From positions 7,626,001 to 7,690,000 of the forward strand of contig NC_071329.1 of assembly GCF_010183535.1 (NCBI RefSeq): a stretch of DNA of 64,000 bases. Direction: 5' to 3'. The notes under the pieces are model-generated. The model did not search any database and was not told the origin of the DNA. It saw only the letters and a program-made list of their open reading frames with translations. The first letter of the stretch is position 1; every line of letters begins with the position of its first letter. The translations under genes were made by a program, and so were the position numbers. The DNA comes from Caenorhabditis remanei. Its lineage: Eukaryota; Nematoda; Chromadorea; Rhabditida; Rhabditidae. This document shows, one piece after another, positions 1 to 11,947 of the stretch.

Positions 1-1801
1 CGAAGACTTCCTCGAGTGGAACATCGGCAGGAGCAGTGACAGCGTCTTCTTTGTGCTCTTCATGAGCTGACTCAGCAGCTGGAGCAGCTCCTTCCTTGTG
101 TTCCTCGGATGTAGCTGGGGCTTCTGGGGCAGCTTCAGATGGAGCAGAAGCTTCTTCTTTGTGCTCTTCTCCATGGGCTTCAACGTGAACCTCCGATGGA
201 GCTGCATCATCCTTGTGTTCCTCATGAGATGCCTCGGCAGCTGGGGAAGATTCCTCCTTGTGTTCTTCTGAAGCAGCTGGAGCAGATTCAGCGGCAGCTA
301 CATGAACAGCCTCGATGACGTCTTCAACTGATTCTGAAGCGTGCTCATCCTTGTGCTCTTCAGCAGCTGGGGTTTCATGGACTGGAGCAGCATCATCTTT
401 GTGCTCCTCATGAGCTGGTTCGGCGACTGCAGCGGCTTCTTCCTTGTGCTCAGCAGCTGGAGTTTCCTCCTTTGCGGCCTCTTCCTTGTGATCTTCCGCG
501 GCTGAAGCAGATTCGACTGGAACTGATACAACTTCCTGAGAATTTTCGTGATCTTCTTGTTTGTGTTCCTCAACTGCAGCAGAGTCAGCATGAGCGTGTT
601 CGGCGTGAGCCTCCTCTTTGTGATCCTCAGCTGAAGCTGGAGCAGCTTCGTTCTCAGCAACATGAACAGCTTCAATGACGTCTTCAACGACTTGAGCAGC
701 AGCATGTTCAACATGGGCATCATCAGTGTGTGGAGCATCAACATGAGATGGTTCTGAGTCACTTACAGCAATGTGAACAGTTTCAGAAGACTCCTCAGCA
801 GCTGGAACAGCAGCAACTTCCTCCTTGTGTTCTTCATGAGAAGCCTCTACACTTGGAACAGCTTCTTCCTTGTTTTCTTGTTCTTGATCTGGAGCAGCGT
901 GGGACTCCTCATGTGTTTCAGCTACTGGTGTTGATTCGACAGCAACCACATGAACTGATTCAATGTGATCTTCGACAGTAGCTGGTGCAGCATCATCCTT
1001 GTGCTCTTCAACTGGAGCGTGAGCAGCATCAGCTGGAGCAGACTCCTCTTGAACAACTGGTGGATGCTCTGATACAGCCTCAATGATTTCAGTTCCATCA
1101 GCAAGAACTCCCTTGAAAACAATTCTGGCTCCCTCTGGAACCTCTTGTTCCTCAGCATGAGCTGGAGCAGCTTCAACCGATTCGACATGAACGGCTTGAG
1201 CGATTTCCTCAACTGGAGCAGCGGCTTCCTTGTGCTCTTCTGACTTGGCGTCTTCATGAGCTGGCTCTGCGTGAGCTTGCTCGGCATGAGCCTCAGCTAC
1301 CTCTTCTTTGTGCTCTCCATGCTCCTCAGCATGAGCTGAAGCAAAAAGATTAAAAATCAAATCAGAATAAAGAAATGTCTCACCAGAAACTCCTTCAACA
1401 ATCTGTGTTCCATCAGCCAAAACTCCCTTGACCACGACTTGAGCCTCCTTAACATCCTCCTTATCATCCTCCTTTGCTTCATGTGAAGCAGCAGAATCAC
1501 CATCAACTCCAACATGAACAGAATCAAACTTCTCCTCAACAGAATCCTTCTTTTCCTCTCCATTCACCTTCTCAACGACAGCATCTTTCACCTCTTCCAA
1601 CTTGTCAACAGCATCAGAGAAGACGTCTTGAATCACAGCAGATGCATTCTGAACGGCTTCTTGGATAGCAGAATCTTTGGCATCCTTCGCTTCAGCAGAA
1701 GCATCAGAGTCGATTGGCTTGTCTTCAGTGTTTTTGGCGAAAGGAATCAGATTCTTTGCCGAGCTGAAGGCCGATGAGAAGAACGATGACGAATCGGCCA
1801 T
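1..1801 (-). CDS. Ala/Glu/His/Lys-rich repeat protein, N-terminal part (gene continues past left edge)
   Basis: Two exons are visible on the minus strand: 1384-1801 (ATG at 1801) and 1-1335, joined in phase 1 across a 48-nt intron. The frame stays open to the window edge, giving at least 584 residues. Residues 1-100 look helical and amphipathic (MADSSSFFSSAFSSAKNL, then a LEA-like Ala/Asp/Val stretch). The rest is built from degenerate units around HEEHKDDAAP and EEHKEEA. A motif of type VxVKGVLADGTxIxExV occurs twice, near residue 125 and again in exon 2 (1083-1140). No catalytic domain is visible. I do not recognise the function. In C. elegans the galectin gene lec-2 lies near this syntenic position, so this could be a long N-terminal extension of such a protein; that is memory plus inference and no galectin fold is in view. 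Charge and repeats suggest a disordered protein. Confidence 0.75.
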   Translation of the reverse strand, partial: MADSSSFFSSAFSSAKNLIPFAKNTEDKPIDSDASAEAKDAKDSAIQEAVQNASAVIQDVFSDAVDKLEEVKDAVVEKVNGEEKKDSVEEKFDSVHVGVDGDSAASHEAKEDDKEDVKEAQVVVKGVLADGTQIVEGVSGETFLYSDLIFNLFASAHAEEHGEHKEEVAEAHAEQAHAEPAHEDAKSEEHKEAAAPVEEIAQAVHVESVEAAPAHAEEQEVPEGARIVFKGVLADGTEIIEAVSEHPPVVQEESAPADAAHAPVEEHKDDAAPATVEDHIESVHVVAVESTPVAETHEESHAAPDQEQENKEEAVPSVEASHEEHKEEVAAVPAAEESSETVHIAVSDSEPSHVDAPHTDDAHVEHAAAQVVEDVIEAVHVAENEAAPASAEDHKEEAHAEHAHADSAAVEEHKQEDHENSQEVVSVPVESASAAEDHKEEAAKEETPAAEHKEEAAAVAEPAHEEHKDDAAPVHETPAAEEHKDEHASESVEDVIEAVHVAAAESAPAASEEHKEESSPAAEASHEEHKDDAAPSEVHVEAHGEEHKEEASAPSEAAPEAPATSEEHKEGAAPAAESAHEEHKEDAVTAPADVPLEEVF

Positions 1802-1986
1802 AGTAAGCAGATGAAGTCAACGGAAGAAGAAGAAGAAGTGGCGGAAAGAGAATGAGACACACACCTCTTTGCAGGCTTGGAGTGTGTCGGAATGAGTCTG
1901 AAAGTGCACAGCAGGCCGATTTGAAGGGAGGCACTACACTCTTCTTCTCTCCACCTCTCAAGAGCCAACACTATTTCCATTCTCTT

Positions 1987-2014
1987 GGGGGCGTGGCTTC
2001 AGGAGGGGCGTGGC
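1987..2014 (-). promoter_or_regulatory. Two GC/CACCC-type boxes upstream of the Ala/Glu-rich gene
   Basis: Two near-identical copies of GGGGCGTGGC (1987-1997 and 2005-2014) lie about 190 bp upstream of the start codon at 1801, in an island of high GC content inside AT-rich DNA. Read on the gene's strand they are GCCACGCCCC, the shape of sites bound by Sp1/KLF zinc-finger factors. An acceptor-like CTTTCAG near 1890-1903 on the minus strand could be a trans-splice site. Function is inferred from motif and position only. Confidence 0.35.
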
Positions 2015-3354
2015 CTAGGTTTGGAGGCGCCGCGCCAAAGAGACGCATACAGGTGTACATGAGTATTGACTGATCTGCACGCGCCCCCATGGGGCACTCT
2101 CTTCTCTTCATTCGTTCCTCACTGCGTGGAAATTGGACAGACAAAAAAGAAACATACGGGGGGACGCGCAAACCGAAAAAACCACTGGAAATGAGATATC
2201 ATGTCAAGTAGAGAGAGTAGAGACGAAACTGATACGGGTAAGAGAGATTTTTAAATGAAGTAGAGATAGTGGAGAGAGATAGAGAAGAGAAAATTGTTTT
2301 TTGGGGGAAACCCGACGATGGAGAAATGTGCACTTGGCTGCCGGATTTGGGAGAGACGAAAAGAGAATGCTCCGTTGCATTCTTCCTGCGTCTCTTACTT
2401 ACTTCTTTTTACATGAGTAATAAGATTCTGACGTGGATAAAAAGTGTTATGACCTACCGTAAGAACTCTAGATTTCGAAGGGAAGAGGCGTTCCAAAACG
2501 TTTCGGAACATTTGATTGAAGTATTCGTTCGGTGTGAGGAGGGAGGAAAAAGGAAGAAGAAGAGAAATATGATGGTTTTCCTGATTTCATTGTCATGTAT
2601 TCACATCCGATTTGCATAATGGTTTTTGGCACATGGTTCTCTGTGTATATATAAGATGCTTTTTTTGTATAGATAGCTGGATTCTTGTGACGTGGCACTC
2701 GAGAAGTTCAGATTCCGTAGTATCTAACATCAAGGATCTACAGTTCAAATGCTTCTCCAGTCTTAGATCTAGAAGTCATCAACTCTTCTTGTTTTTCCCG
2801 TTTCTTTCAGAACTCCTGCTCCGATCCTTCAAGGATTCCTCCCTTCTGTGTCGTGGCGCCTCAAATCTGAGACATTTTTCATCCGATTTCCTCTCCTACC
2901 GATTACATTTAATCTCTTCTCTCTTCCATGCAAATCATGTATTTCCGGTGTCTCTCTAGAACGGTGTGCTCCCCAACGGAAAGGATTATGTATATCTTGA
3001 AACCCTCTTACATGTACATATGTTCCAAAGTAGAATAGTTTCCACGCAACAGGTGGAAACTCCGTGCACTTGTTTCTCAAACAAACAATCATCAACTGAT
3101 TTCAATTCGAATTGAAGAGCTTCCGGGTGACAATGAGTGGGGTGATAAGAAGTTCGGAAAATTTTGTGTGTTTTGTTTTTTGCCAATCAAACCGACATCA
3201 CATGCTCCTAGTGGTTTTTTCCCTTTATTTTTACTTTCATTTCAATTGAATTTGCAAAGGAGGAGGAGTCACATGATCTCACATGGGTCCGTACAAACAT
3301 TATCAGTTTTTAGTTCTCTCTTCCCGAAATCATATGCTCGGTATACCGAAGGAA

Positions 3355-3375
3355 GGCGCCCACCCATCGGGCGCC
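3355..3375. repeat. Short GC-rich inverted repeat
   Basis: GGCGCCC (3355-3361) and GGGCGCC (3369-3375) are perfect 7-bp inverted copies around a 7-nt spacer. This stands out in AT-rich surroundings. It could be a dimeric protein-binding site or a chance hairpin. Confidence 0.4.
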
Positions 3376-6300
3376 ACTCCAATGTTGACCTTTCGTCAGG
3401 AGAAAAGAGAGGAGCTCCACACAACTGAACACTAATACAAACAGTAGAGAATGAGAAGTAAAAATGTAATTAAAACTTGATAAAAGTTCTGGCAAATATT
3501 TAATGACATGGTTTTTTTTTCTACTGTCTTGGGTTCTGTAGGCTCACCTTGTTTGACTTCCAACCATTTGGCGAATCAGAATCATGGAAAAAAGATCGAA
3601 TACGGTATGACTTTCGGAAAAGTTGGTTCATTATTTGATAACTATGTGAAATTGAGGTGTGTCATTTGATCAGAACCCCCTTAGCTGATGGTTACTGTTT
3701 ACCCATGTGACTCCCTGACTGACTTCCTTAAATCCCAAATGTTTATTTATAATTTCTCTTCGTTGCCCTTTGTATGCATTCCTGAGGTGGAAGTGTTCAA
3801 CACTTTCTATCTCTTTTTATCTTCCAAATGATTTCACTTCGGGAGAAAATGAGAGATTTCACAAAGGTTATGACAGAACAGAACACACCACATGTTTTAG
3901 GTTTCTAGTTTTTTTGCAAGTGAGAGAGAAAAAGGAGAGAGAAGAAAAAAACGACGGAAACATTCAATCTCATGAAATAGTTTAGTTTACATCCTCGTTT
4001 CGACGCCTCGGATTTCAAGATGTGCTCGAAAAGTGAAGAGTCCCCCAGGAAGAATTGAAAAAAGAACCAAAGATGAGCGGAGGAGTGGGTGATGATGAGG
4101 GGAGAAGATGATGAACATGTGGCGGTAATGAAATGGGACAAAAAAGAGTTTCACAAAGTAATATGACAGGACACGTAGGATAGAAGAAGAGAGGGGTTCG
4201 TGGAGTTTCAAATGTAAAGCTCAGATGACGGATCATGAAAAAAGTTTCAAATATCGTACAGTCAAAGTGAGGGTGGATTGTAAAATGGAAACTAGAGAAT
4301 CTTTAGAAATTCTTCAGAAGTATACAAAAAATTGGGAATCCGAAGGTTTTTGAGACTCAGATTCACTAAACCATAGAACAGGAGGATTGCAAAATTTGTG
4401 AATTTAGGGATGCGAAGTGAAGAGTCAGACTTAAAACTCTAGTCCACTGTTCCCAAATTTGGAAGACATATTGATGTTCGACTGTTGAGACTCGGTTCTG
4501 TTTTCATCTGAATTACAGTGAAATCTTCACATTTCTGTAGGTCACCCACATTTCTCCCAAACCTTCAAAAATTCAATCGTCATCAACTCCAAAGTTCTCA
4601 AAACTCCTATTTGTCCTTCTAATAAAATTCTTCCACACCACCACCTGCACTCCGGAACTTGCCTCACAAAGCCAGCCAAATGTCCAAAATTCAGGAATCA
4701 AAGTACTAAGATCTCGCAGACCTATCCATGTTTGTACATGTCTATAGTTTTCTGAATTCTAATTTTGTATATTATCCATATTATTCAAGTACATCTGTCT
4801 TCAGCTATATTCTGTCTTGTACAACTAGCTGCTAAATGCTACAAAAAGTTGTCGAGAAGCTATACTGTGTTTCGGTTCAAAACTCATGTGACCTCTAGAA
4901 CTGGCTCAAATATTTGCTCTGGTCCACAATTGCACCTCCAAGTCCTCTTCTTTTAACTCCCTAATGATTTTTATTAGGGGAAGGTAGAAGAACCTGATCA
5001 TAAATCAAATGCACTTTTTTCCGATTTGTCTGTATTTGTTTGTCATGTATTGTATATATGTGTTGAGGTGGTAGTGGTAATCCGTTTAGGTTCAATTTCG
5101 ATTTCAACACAATAGAATGACAAAGTTTTCCGATGGCTTGGAGGGGGGATACTAGAACTGAAATCTCTTTATGTCGTCACCTCTCATCTTGTCATTTCAT
5201 TCACTACAGGGACTGTTTAGTTAGCTGTTCGAAGGGCTCCTGTAGAGTTCCGTTTCCTTTTTAGAATGTCTTCTGCTACTGATAAAATTGAAATGAAACA
5301 TTCAAAAATGTTTATGAGTCATGTCATGTGTCAGATGACCAAAACCACCAAAAAAGGGAAAATTCTAACCACGGGTGTTATTTATCATCTAACACGGGTC
5401 ATATGGTCGGTATTTCTTTGACATTCCTCCAAACAGCAGAACAGTACAATCGAAAAAATAAAAAAGTTTACACTTGCCCCCCTAAAATGAACCAAAAGTG
5501 TCTATATTTGGTGGGATGATAAGAGATTGAGAACGTGACATCGGTTGGCAATTTGATTTGATTCGGAGTGATAGGTCGGTCGCTTTTTTGAGAATTCTTC
5601 GATAGAATTTTGAAAAGAAACAAAATCGGAATTTTGTTCTAATCTTCGCTAATAGGGAACTATAATTTGATTTATGGTGTCTATCTATAAGTCATCGTTA
5701 CGTGATCTTAGTTCTCTTGGAATCTGTTTCGACAGCTATTCGTTTTTTTCGTTTTCGATTTGGCAAGGGGTCGAGAACGAGAGTAATTTTTGTCCGGTCT
5801 AAGATTAGATATCTGGTGAAGACACCAAAAATCCGAATCACGTTAAAAATTTTAAAAATACAGTAAGACCAGCTGAGTCATCGGTGTAAAAGGAAACCGC
5901 AACATTGATGACAATTCAGATGATCATCTCATCTCGAGATGAGACTTCCTTACTTGGTCTCAATGCTCCTAGCTTCCAGAAGCCAACATACCCGAACTCC
6001 TTTCAACAGATTCATCTGATTCATCACTATTTGCACATGGATTTCATTGTTATAGGTTACGTACACACATCCGTTTGAACAGCTTTTGCAGTCAATATCC
6101 AGAGAATGGAACTTTCAGAACGACATTGCTACACACAATGGGAAATGAATGTTGCGAAACTGTGTAATTAGGGAACGAGTGAAAGGACCTAGAAATATCT
6201 GAATTTGCAGAACTTGTCCCTACAGTAACTACAACTGAGGTGTACGGCATTCCTCAATTCTCTTTTGCAACTTATCGTTTTTCCAAAATAATTTTGCTCG

Positions 6301-7425
6301 GGAACTCCTATCGTCAGGTCTGCAAACACAAAACTATCAATCTTATCAATTTGTGCTCTACTATTTTTTTATCAGTTTCTCTCGTTTCCGTTCTCTTCTC
6401 TAAGAACACACAAACCCCTTTTTCTTCTCTTATCCCCCGCAGTTCTCTCAGTCTACACCCAAATGATTGTATTACGTGAAGAAGAACATGAAAGAGAATT
6501 TTTAGGATTGAGAGAGAGAGAGAGTTACTTTTGATATAAAAAAGAAGAGTGGAGTCACTATATTTGCTCTTTCAAATTGTTGTAATCCCTGAGTTTTATA
6601 AGATAGAAACGAGGTGTCTTGTCTTGGCAAATAGGCGGAATTCGAAAGAATCGAATAGCGTTCAGATCAAAGAATTAGGGATTTGAGGGAATTGGATTTT
6701 TGAGGATTAGAGATGAGTTCTAATTGGAATCAGTCTTAATCAGATAGAATTTTTGGGAAAAGATTTTCAAAAAGTTGAGGGGAAATGAGGAAGCCGATCA
6801 GAGGAGTCTGTCAGTCTGAAAATCGGCTTTGATCAGAATTTTATTCTGATTTATGCAATTCAACAAAACGAGAATGTACCGTCCATCATAATGCGTACAC
6901 TAACATTTTGTATTTCCCTCTATTTCTACTATTTTCCAGAACCTCAGACTCTAAGTATATTTCGGAACTCTGAATTATTTACAGAACAAATCCCCGCATT
7001 CTCAAAACTATACAAAAGTCCAAAAAGAAAACAAAAAATAACAACAACAACAAACACAAAAATAGTCATGTATCTGGGAAAAAGAAGAAAATGGTGGCTG
7101 GATGCGAGGACAAATTTTCACGAGTTGGCACGCAATTTGCGGAAATTCTGGGCTCAGTGAGCAAGAAGCATGGCTGGGAAAAGAAGAAAACGATAAAGAA
7201 AAAATAGAAGAAGAAGGCAATGAAATTTCGAATTTCGAAGAAAAAAGAAGAAGCGAAAAACAAGAAGTTTTTGGGAGGAGAAGAAGATGAGAACTCAACT
7301 AACGAGGTTTTTTCACTTTTTACTCGAAATGGGAAATTGAAACAAAGAGAAAAAAAGGAGAGAGGGGAAGAAACTGAGTTGATGGAAAATTTGATTGTCA
7401 ATTGCCAAGCTATGCATTTTTGAGC

Positions 7426-7443
7426 AGTAGTAGTAGTAGTAGT
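7426..7443. repeat. (AGT)6 microsatellite
   Basis: Six uninterrupted AGT units lie in the non-coding region left of the homeobox gene. Confidence 0.8.
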
Positions 7444-10400
7444 GCAGAGCTTGGTGAAAATTAATGGGAAATCTAGAAAAAATAAGAAAAAAACATGTGG
7501 AATAGAAACAGGTGCAAATCGGGTAAAGATCATGATATAACCAAGATTCATGTTTCTTAGAATGCTGATGTTAACGTTGGTCGAATGATAAAAAGGTATT
7601 AAAAAGTTTTCAAAGTTCTTTCAGAGGCATTCTTCAGAGTTTTTCATCCCGCCTGACATCCCATTTTGGTGAAAATTAATAGCATCACCAAACTCTTATA
7701 ACTAAGTAGTCAAGAACATGAGAAGAGCAAAAAATCTGTAACCACGCTGGATTCCAGAAATGAGCAAAAAATACGGGCGGACAGGTAAGAAAATCTAAAA
7801 TACTTGTTGTTGAAACTGTGATCCTTATGGGAACTTACTCGAAACCTAAACCTAGCTTCAAAAGAAAACAACGTAAAAACTAAAAGTTGAATCAAAAAGT
7901 TGCTCTTTCTCCTTCATCAGGATCAGATAGTGTGCTTCAATTTCTTCACACACTGAATACTTCTTCTTCTTCTCCTCCTTCTCGATTCAATCTCCTTCTG
8001 CCATGTTGTGATGTTTCGTGGTGTCTGTGTGCTCCCCCTTTACTGCAAAAGAGCTCTCCCACGTGAAGAAATATAATGAAATCTTGAGAGACACCGACCG
8101 ATAAATCTAGAGACAGAGTTCCGAGAGATGGATTTGTTGGGCCGGCAAACCGATCGGACATGTTTCGATTGATTGAGCAATCGGTTTGTTTGGTTGTTCT
8201 TCTCTCCAGAAGACCTACAGAATCTTGTCAGATCCGTCAAAAGGACATTTAGAAGATTGATGATATGGGTGGGTCAGAAAGAGAAGAGAGAAAGATAATG
8301 ATGATCCTTCTGGTGTTCTAGTGAGTCAAGATATAGAAATTCGAGAGCTCCCAGAATCGATGGTGTCCGATTCCGCACAATTTTTATTTTCTCGCCGCTG
8401 AGACGTATTACACACGCATTTTCCGGTCATCCCCATCCGCTCTTTGCCTCTTCTTTTTTGCCTTCGGGCAAAAATGGATGATGAGAAGAAGTTCGAGAAA
8501 CATGAGAAGAGCTAGAAGATGTTTTTAGGATAATGTGCATAGTTGGGATGAGTCGAATAACATGGAGAGACTACAAAAATGAAGCTCTACTTTTGATCTG
8601 TAAGATGCATTAAAACCCTACTTGGTGTGACAATCAGAAATACCATAACACACTCTCAAAGTTGAACAATTTCAACTGAAAATGGACAAAGTTCGTATCA
8701 TTTTGCACGGCACTGTATCTATTTCGGAATTAGTGGTTGACAGTTTGCGGCTCCTTCGCTCGTTTTCATAATCTATAGTTTTCAGACGAAAAAAATACCT
8801 TTATTTTGACAGTAAATCAAGATTTAATCTGAACAGGAAAACCAATGTTTCCCCTTTTCTGTTATGATTCAGTTATTATATGTTCATTCTACGTTTTGTC
8901 TTTTCGGCCATTCTCCTTATTTTTACCTAATCCTTCCAAAAAAGCGTTTATCAGTTTAAGATTTTACAGGAACTGATAGTAAACCATAAACATATAATTC
9001 TCCTTCACTGCACTCTCTAACGAGATAACTCATTTCCATATTTTTCGTATAGTCAAGTCAGAAGCAGTCTTCCGAAAATGTACCTGGCGTACCCATAATC
9101 TTATTTTCCTCTGAATTTCTTTTCTCTTTTCCAAACTCTCCGATCTCATTCTTTGGACTCGTTCACACACTCTTCTCAAGAAATGCACTTTTCCTTCTTC
9201 TTCTTTCGTTCTCTTTCCACAGCCAGACACGACGACACACCGTGTCCGGGGGCAACCAGGAGAGATGCAAATATGGAGAAATAAACGTGCAGAAGAGAAG
9301 GAAGACGGGATTAAGATATAGAGTTAAGGGGATTTTATACATTTTTGATACGAAGAGATTTAAAGCAAAGGGGGTTAGAAGACGACGGAGGGATTCCCAA
9401 TTTCAGATTTGCAATGCAGTTTTTGTTTATCGATGACTAGTAGCTGGATGAGATGGAACTGATGAGTGGTAAATATCAACTGGAGATAAAGTAATGGGGG
9501 ACTGAAAACAAATTTTCAGGCTTCGAAAAAACCTATGCGGGTGATTCAAATGATACTAAAATTTCAGATCAAACTTTTCGACCGATGTATAGTTCTTGAA
9601 TTCTACAAAAGTTTAAAAAATGTTGACAACCACAAAACTGAAATTCCAGACTTTGTCTTGCACAATTCCGAACAAACATACAGCGTAAGCCAGGAATAAA
9701 CATTCAAAAGTTTATGGAGGTTCCCTCGAAACTCTGTATGACCCCTTTCATCTTCCACTCAGGACTCCGAAACCACTAAAACATTGATACAACAACTTCG
9801 TCAATCACAGTCACGCGACCATTCTTGCAAATACCGTCAACGTCTTTTTGTAACCTTCTTCTTCTTCTCCTTTGAGTAAATATTCCCATGTGTTTTCTTA
9901 CCTGTCGGACATATGGCCTCCAGAATTCAGCTGTCGAAAGGACCACTAAGCGCCTTATAATCTGCCCTCTATCTGCATACGTTTCCCGCATAGTCACATC
10001 ACGTCATCCTTTTCCTTCATTTTAGTAGTTTCATTGCAATGAAAGCCTGCATTCCCTGCTAACGTTACGTCTTAGGTAATGGTTGATAGAAATTTCAGTG
10101 GAGAAGAAAACCTTCTCAGTGAAAAGCGAAAGATGTTGAGTTTCTTTTGAAAGTCTACAACCTCTAGCTTCCAGAATTGGAGTTATCATAAAGTTGACGC
10201 CGGCGATCCAAACAGTTTCTATAGTTCAACGACGTAAAACTTTGTAATGTAATGAATCAATCGGAAAAAATAGGAGAACCATGACAGTATCTCACACTTA
10301 GTGATCATAATTACTAGTTCTTCTCTCCTCAGCTCTCTATCCTTCTGTCATGCCCTCTCTCCCGCCTTATTGTATTACCACTTAGCACCATTCCGTTTTC

Positions 10401-11947
10401 TTGCCCTCATTACCCATCAACACATCCCGGTCTCTTCTACGTAACTTTCTTACTCAACTCCTTGTATTATATTATTCTTATTGCAATTTTTCCTACTATC
10501 CACCGTCCAACTAAAATCTCAGAAGGTGATCGGAGTAGGAATGCGAAGTAGCTTTAGGATTCTTGCAGCAATCTATTTAAACACTTCGTCTAAAGCTCTG
10601 AACACCCCACAGCAAAGGCATCATATCTCTCAATGTAGCTTTGATGTTGGATCGGCCGCTGCCAAGCTTCTCCTTCAAACGAGTGAAGTGATTGTCTAAG
10701 ATTTTGTCGTACCTTCCTCCGGTAAAATGACCCTATCTCTATCTCCATACAATCTCATTAACTGGTGGTCTGGCTCAAAATTTCTCCATATCTACGCCTC
10801 CTCACTTTCTATCTTATCGACTTTCTACCCTATCTTTTTAAAAATCTTACCGTTTAAATTCTACTTAGCCCCCTCTCTTTTATTCATGTCTTTCTCCGGT
10901 GATCCCTCATACTGGTGTAGCATAAGTGGCATGTCCCTCCTACTATAAATAAAATACAAAATACCATGTCCGTATAGACCCAGGAGCAGTTACTGTATAT
11001 TTATTTTCTTGATTACTAACTCTTTTCCTTCTGGCGTCTCCTATTCTCCCTAACTTCAACACACATTCTCCTCTAAGTCAATGCATGTTTTATTCTGATT
11101 AAAATCTTTCTTTTTGTCGAAACGTTGAATATTTGTCTTTCCGTTTTCCTTTCCGTCCATCTGACCTATCTGCTACTCTGATACTCCTTGCCAACCACAA
11201 ACTTCTCACCGTGGTCCGCTGTCCCTGTTCTCTTCTCTTCTCTCTGTCTTCTTCTTCTTTTTATTTCTCCTCTTTCCACTCTCTTCGATCATGCAGCCCG
11301 TTCTCGTACGAGGGTGTACCGTTACACTATCGGCCGGAGAGTGACAACTTTTCTTTTTGCCGGGCGTTTTCTATATATTTTTGTGAGCAAAAGTTTCTCT
11401 AGTTCTGATTGTTTCATAATTCGATCTGATTCTCTGATAAAATTGAGCTCGAACCTATTTACCTCTGTACAGTGACTTCAACCTTGCTCCTATCACTTTT
11501 TTTTGATACTCATGCCCCAAGATGCTTCTAAGAATTCTTAATATTAGATCCCCACCACAGGACACTAGACTTGCTCGACTAAACTTCGTAAAAATTTTGA
11601 TGAATTAACACAGTTATCATTTTGACAAGTTAGTAGTTCCTACCATAATCCAAACTTTCGTTTTACCATGAGATAATCAATTATTGTTATTCAAGAAAGT
11701 TTAGGAAACATCAGGATTTCGAATAGGCAAATTATATAAGCACATTAGAATCCTTCAGCGTTTTATGTAACCTTCACTGACGTTGTCTGTTTAGTTTTGA
11801 AAGCATCCAAAAAAATCATGTTTCAGGTAGACTCAGATTTTTATGTTTACTTTTTTAAATGTTTACTTCCTTGTTATATAAAGCAGAGTCTCTTCGATTT
11901 TTACCGTGTTTCTGAAGATATTCAATGTGAAAAAACTGTCTTTTTAG

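Larger units (their letters stand above)
1802..11947. other. 10-kb region without a convincing gene
   Basis: This is AT-rich, low-complexity-rich DNA between the minus-strand Ala/Glu-rich gene and the plus-strand homeobox gene. Open frames are short, overlap on both strands, and are dominated by poly-pyrimidine or poly-purine codons (for example around 7008-7551). I found no chain of exons joined by matching splice phases. It contains short simple repeats, (GA)n at 6511-6524 and (AGT)6 at 7426-7443, and a small GC hairpin at 3355-3375. I saw no tRNA, rRNA or spliced-leader RNA. It most likely holds the regulatory DNA of the left gene, or distal first exons of its isoforms. Confidence 0.5.

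Noticed and set aside
7008..7551. Overlapping Ser/Phe-rich minus-strand frames
   Set aside because: Purine-rich plus strand yields stop-poor Phe/Ser codons; no domain or splice structure.
9030..9436. Basic short frames near 9.0-9.4 kb
   Set aside because: Arg/Lys-rich products of purine-rich DNA; no conserved pattern or gene structure.
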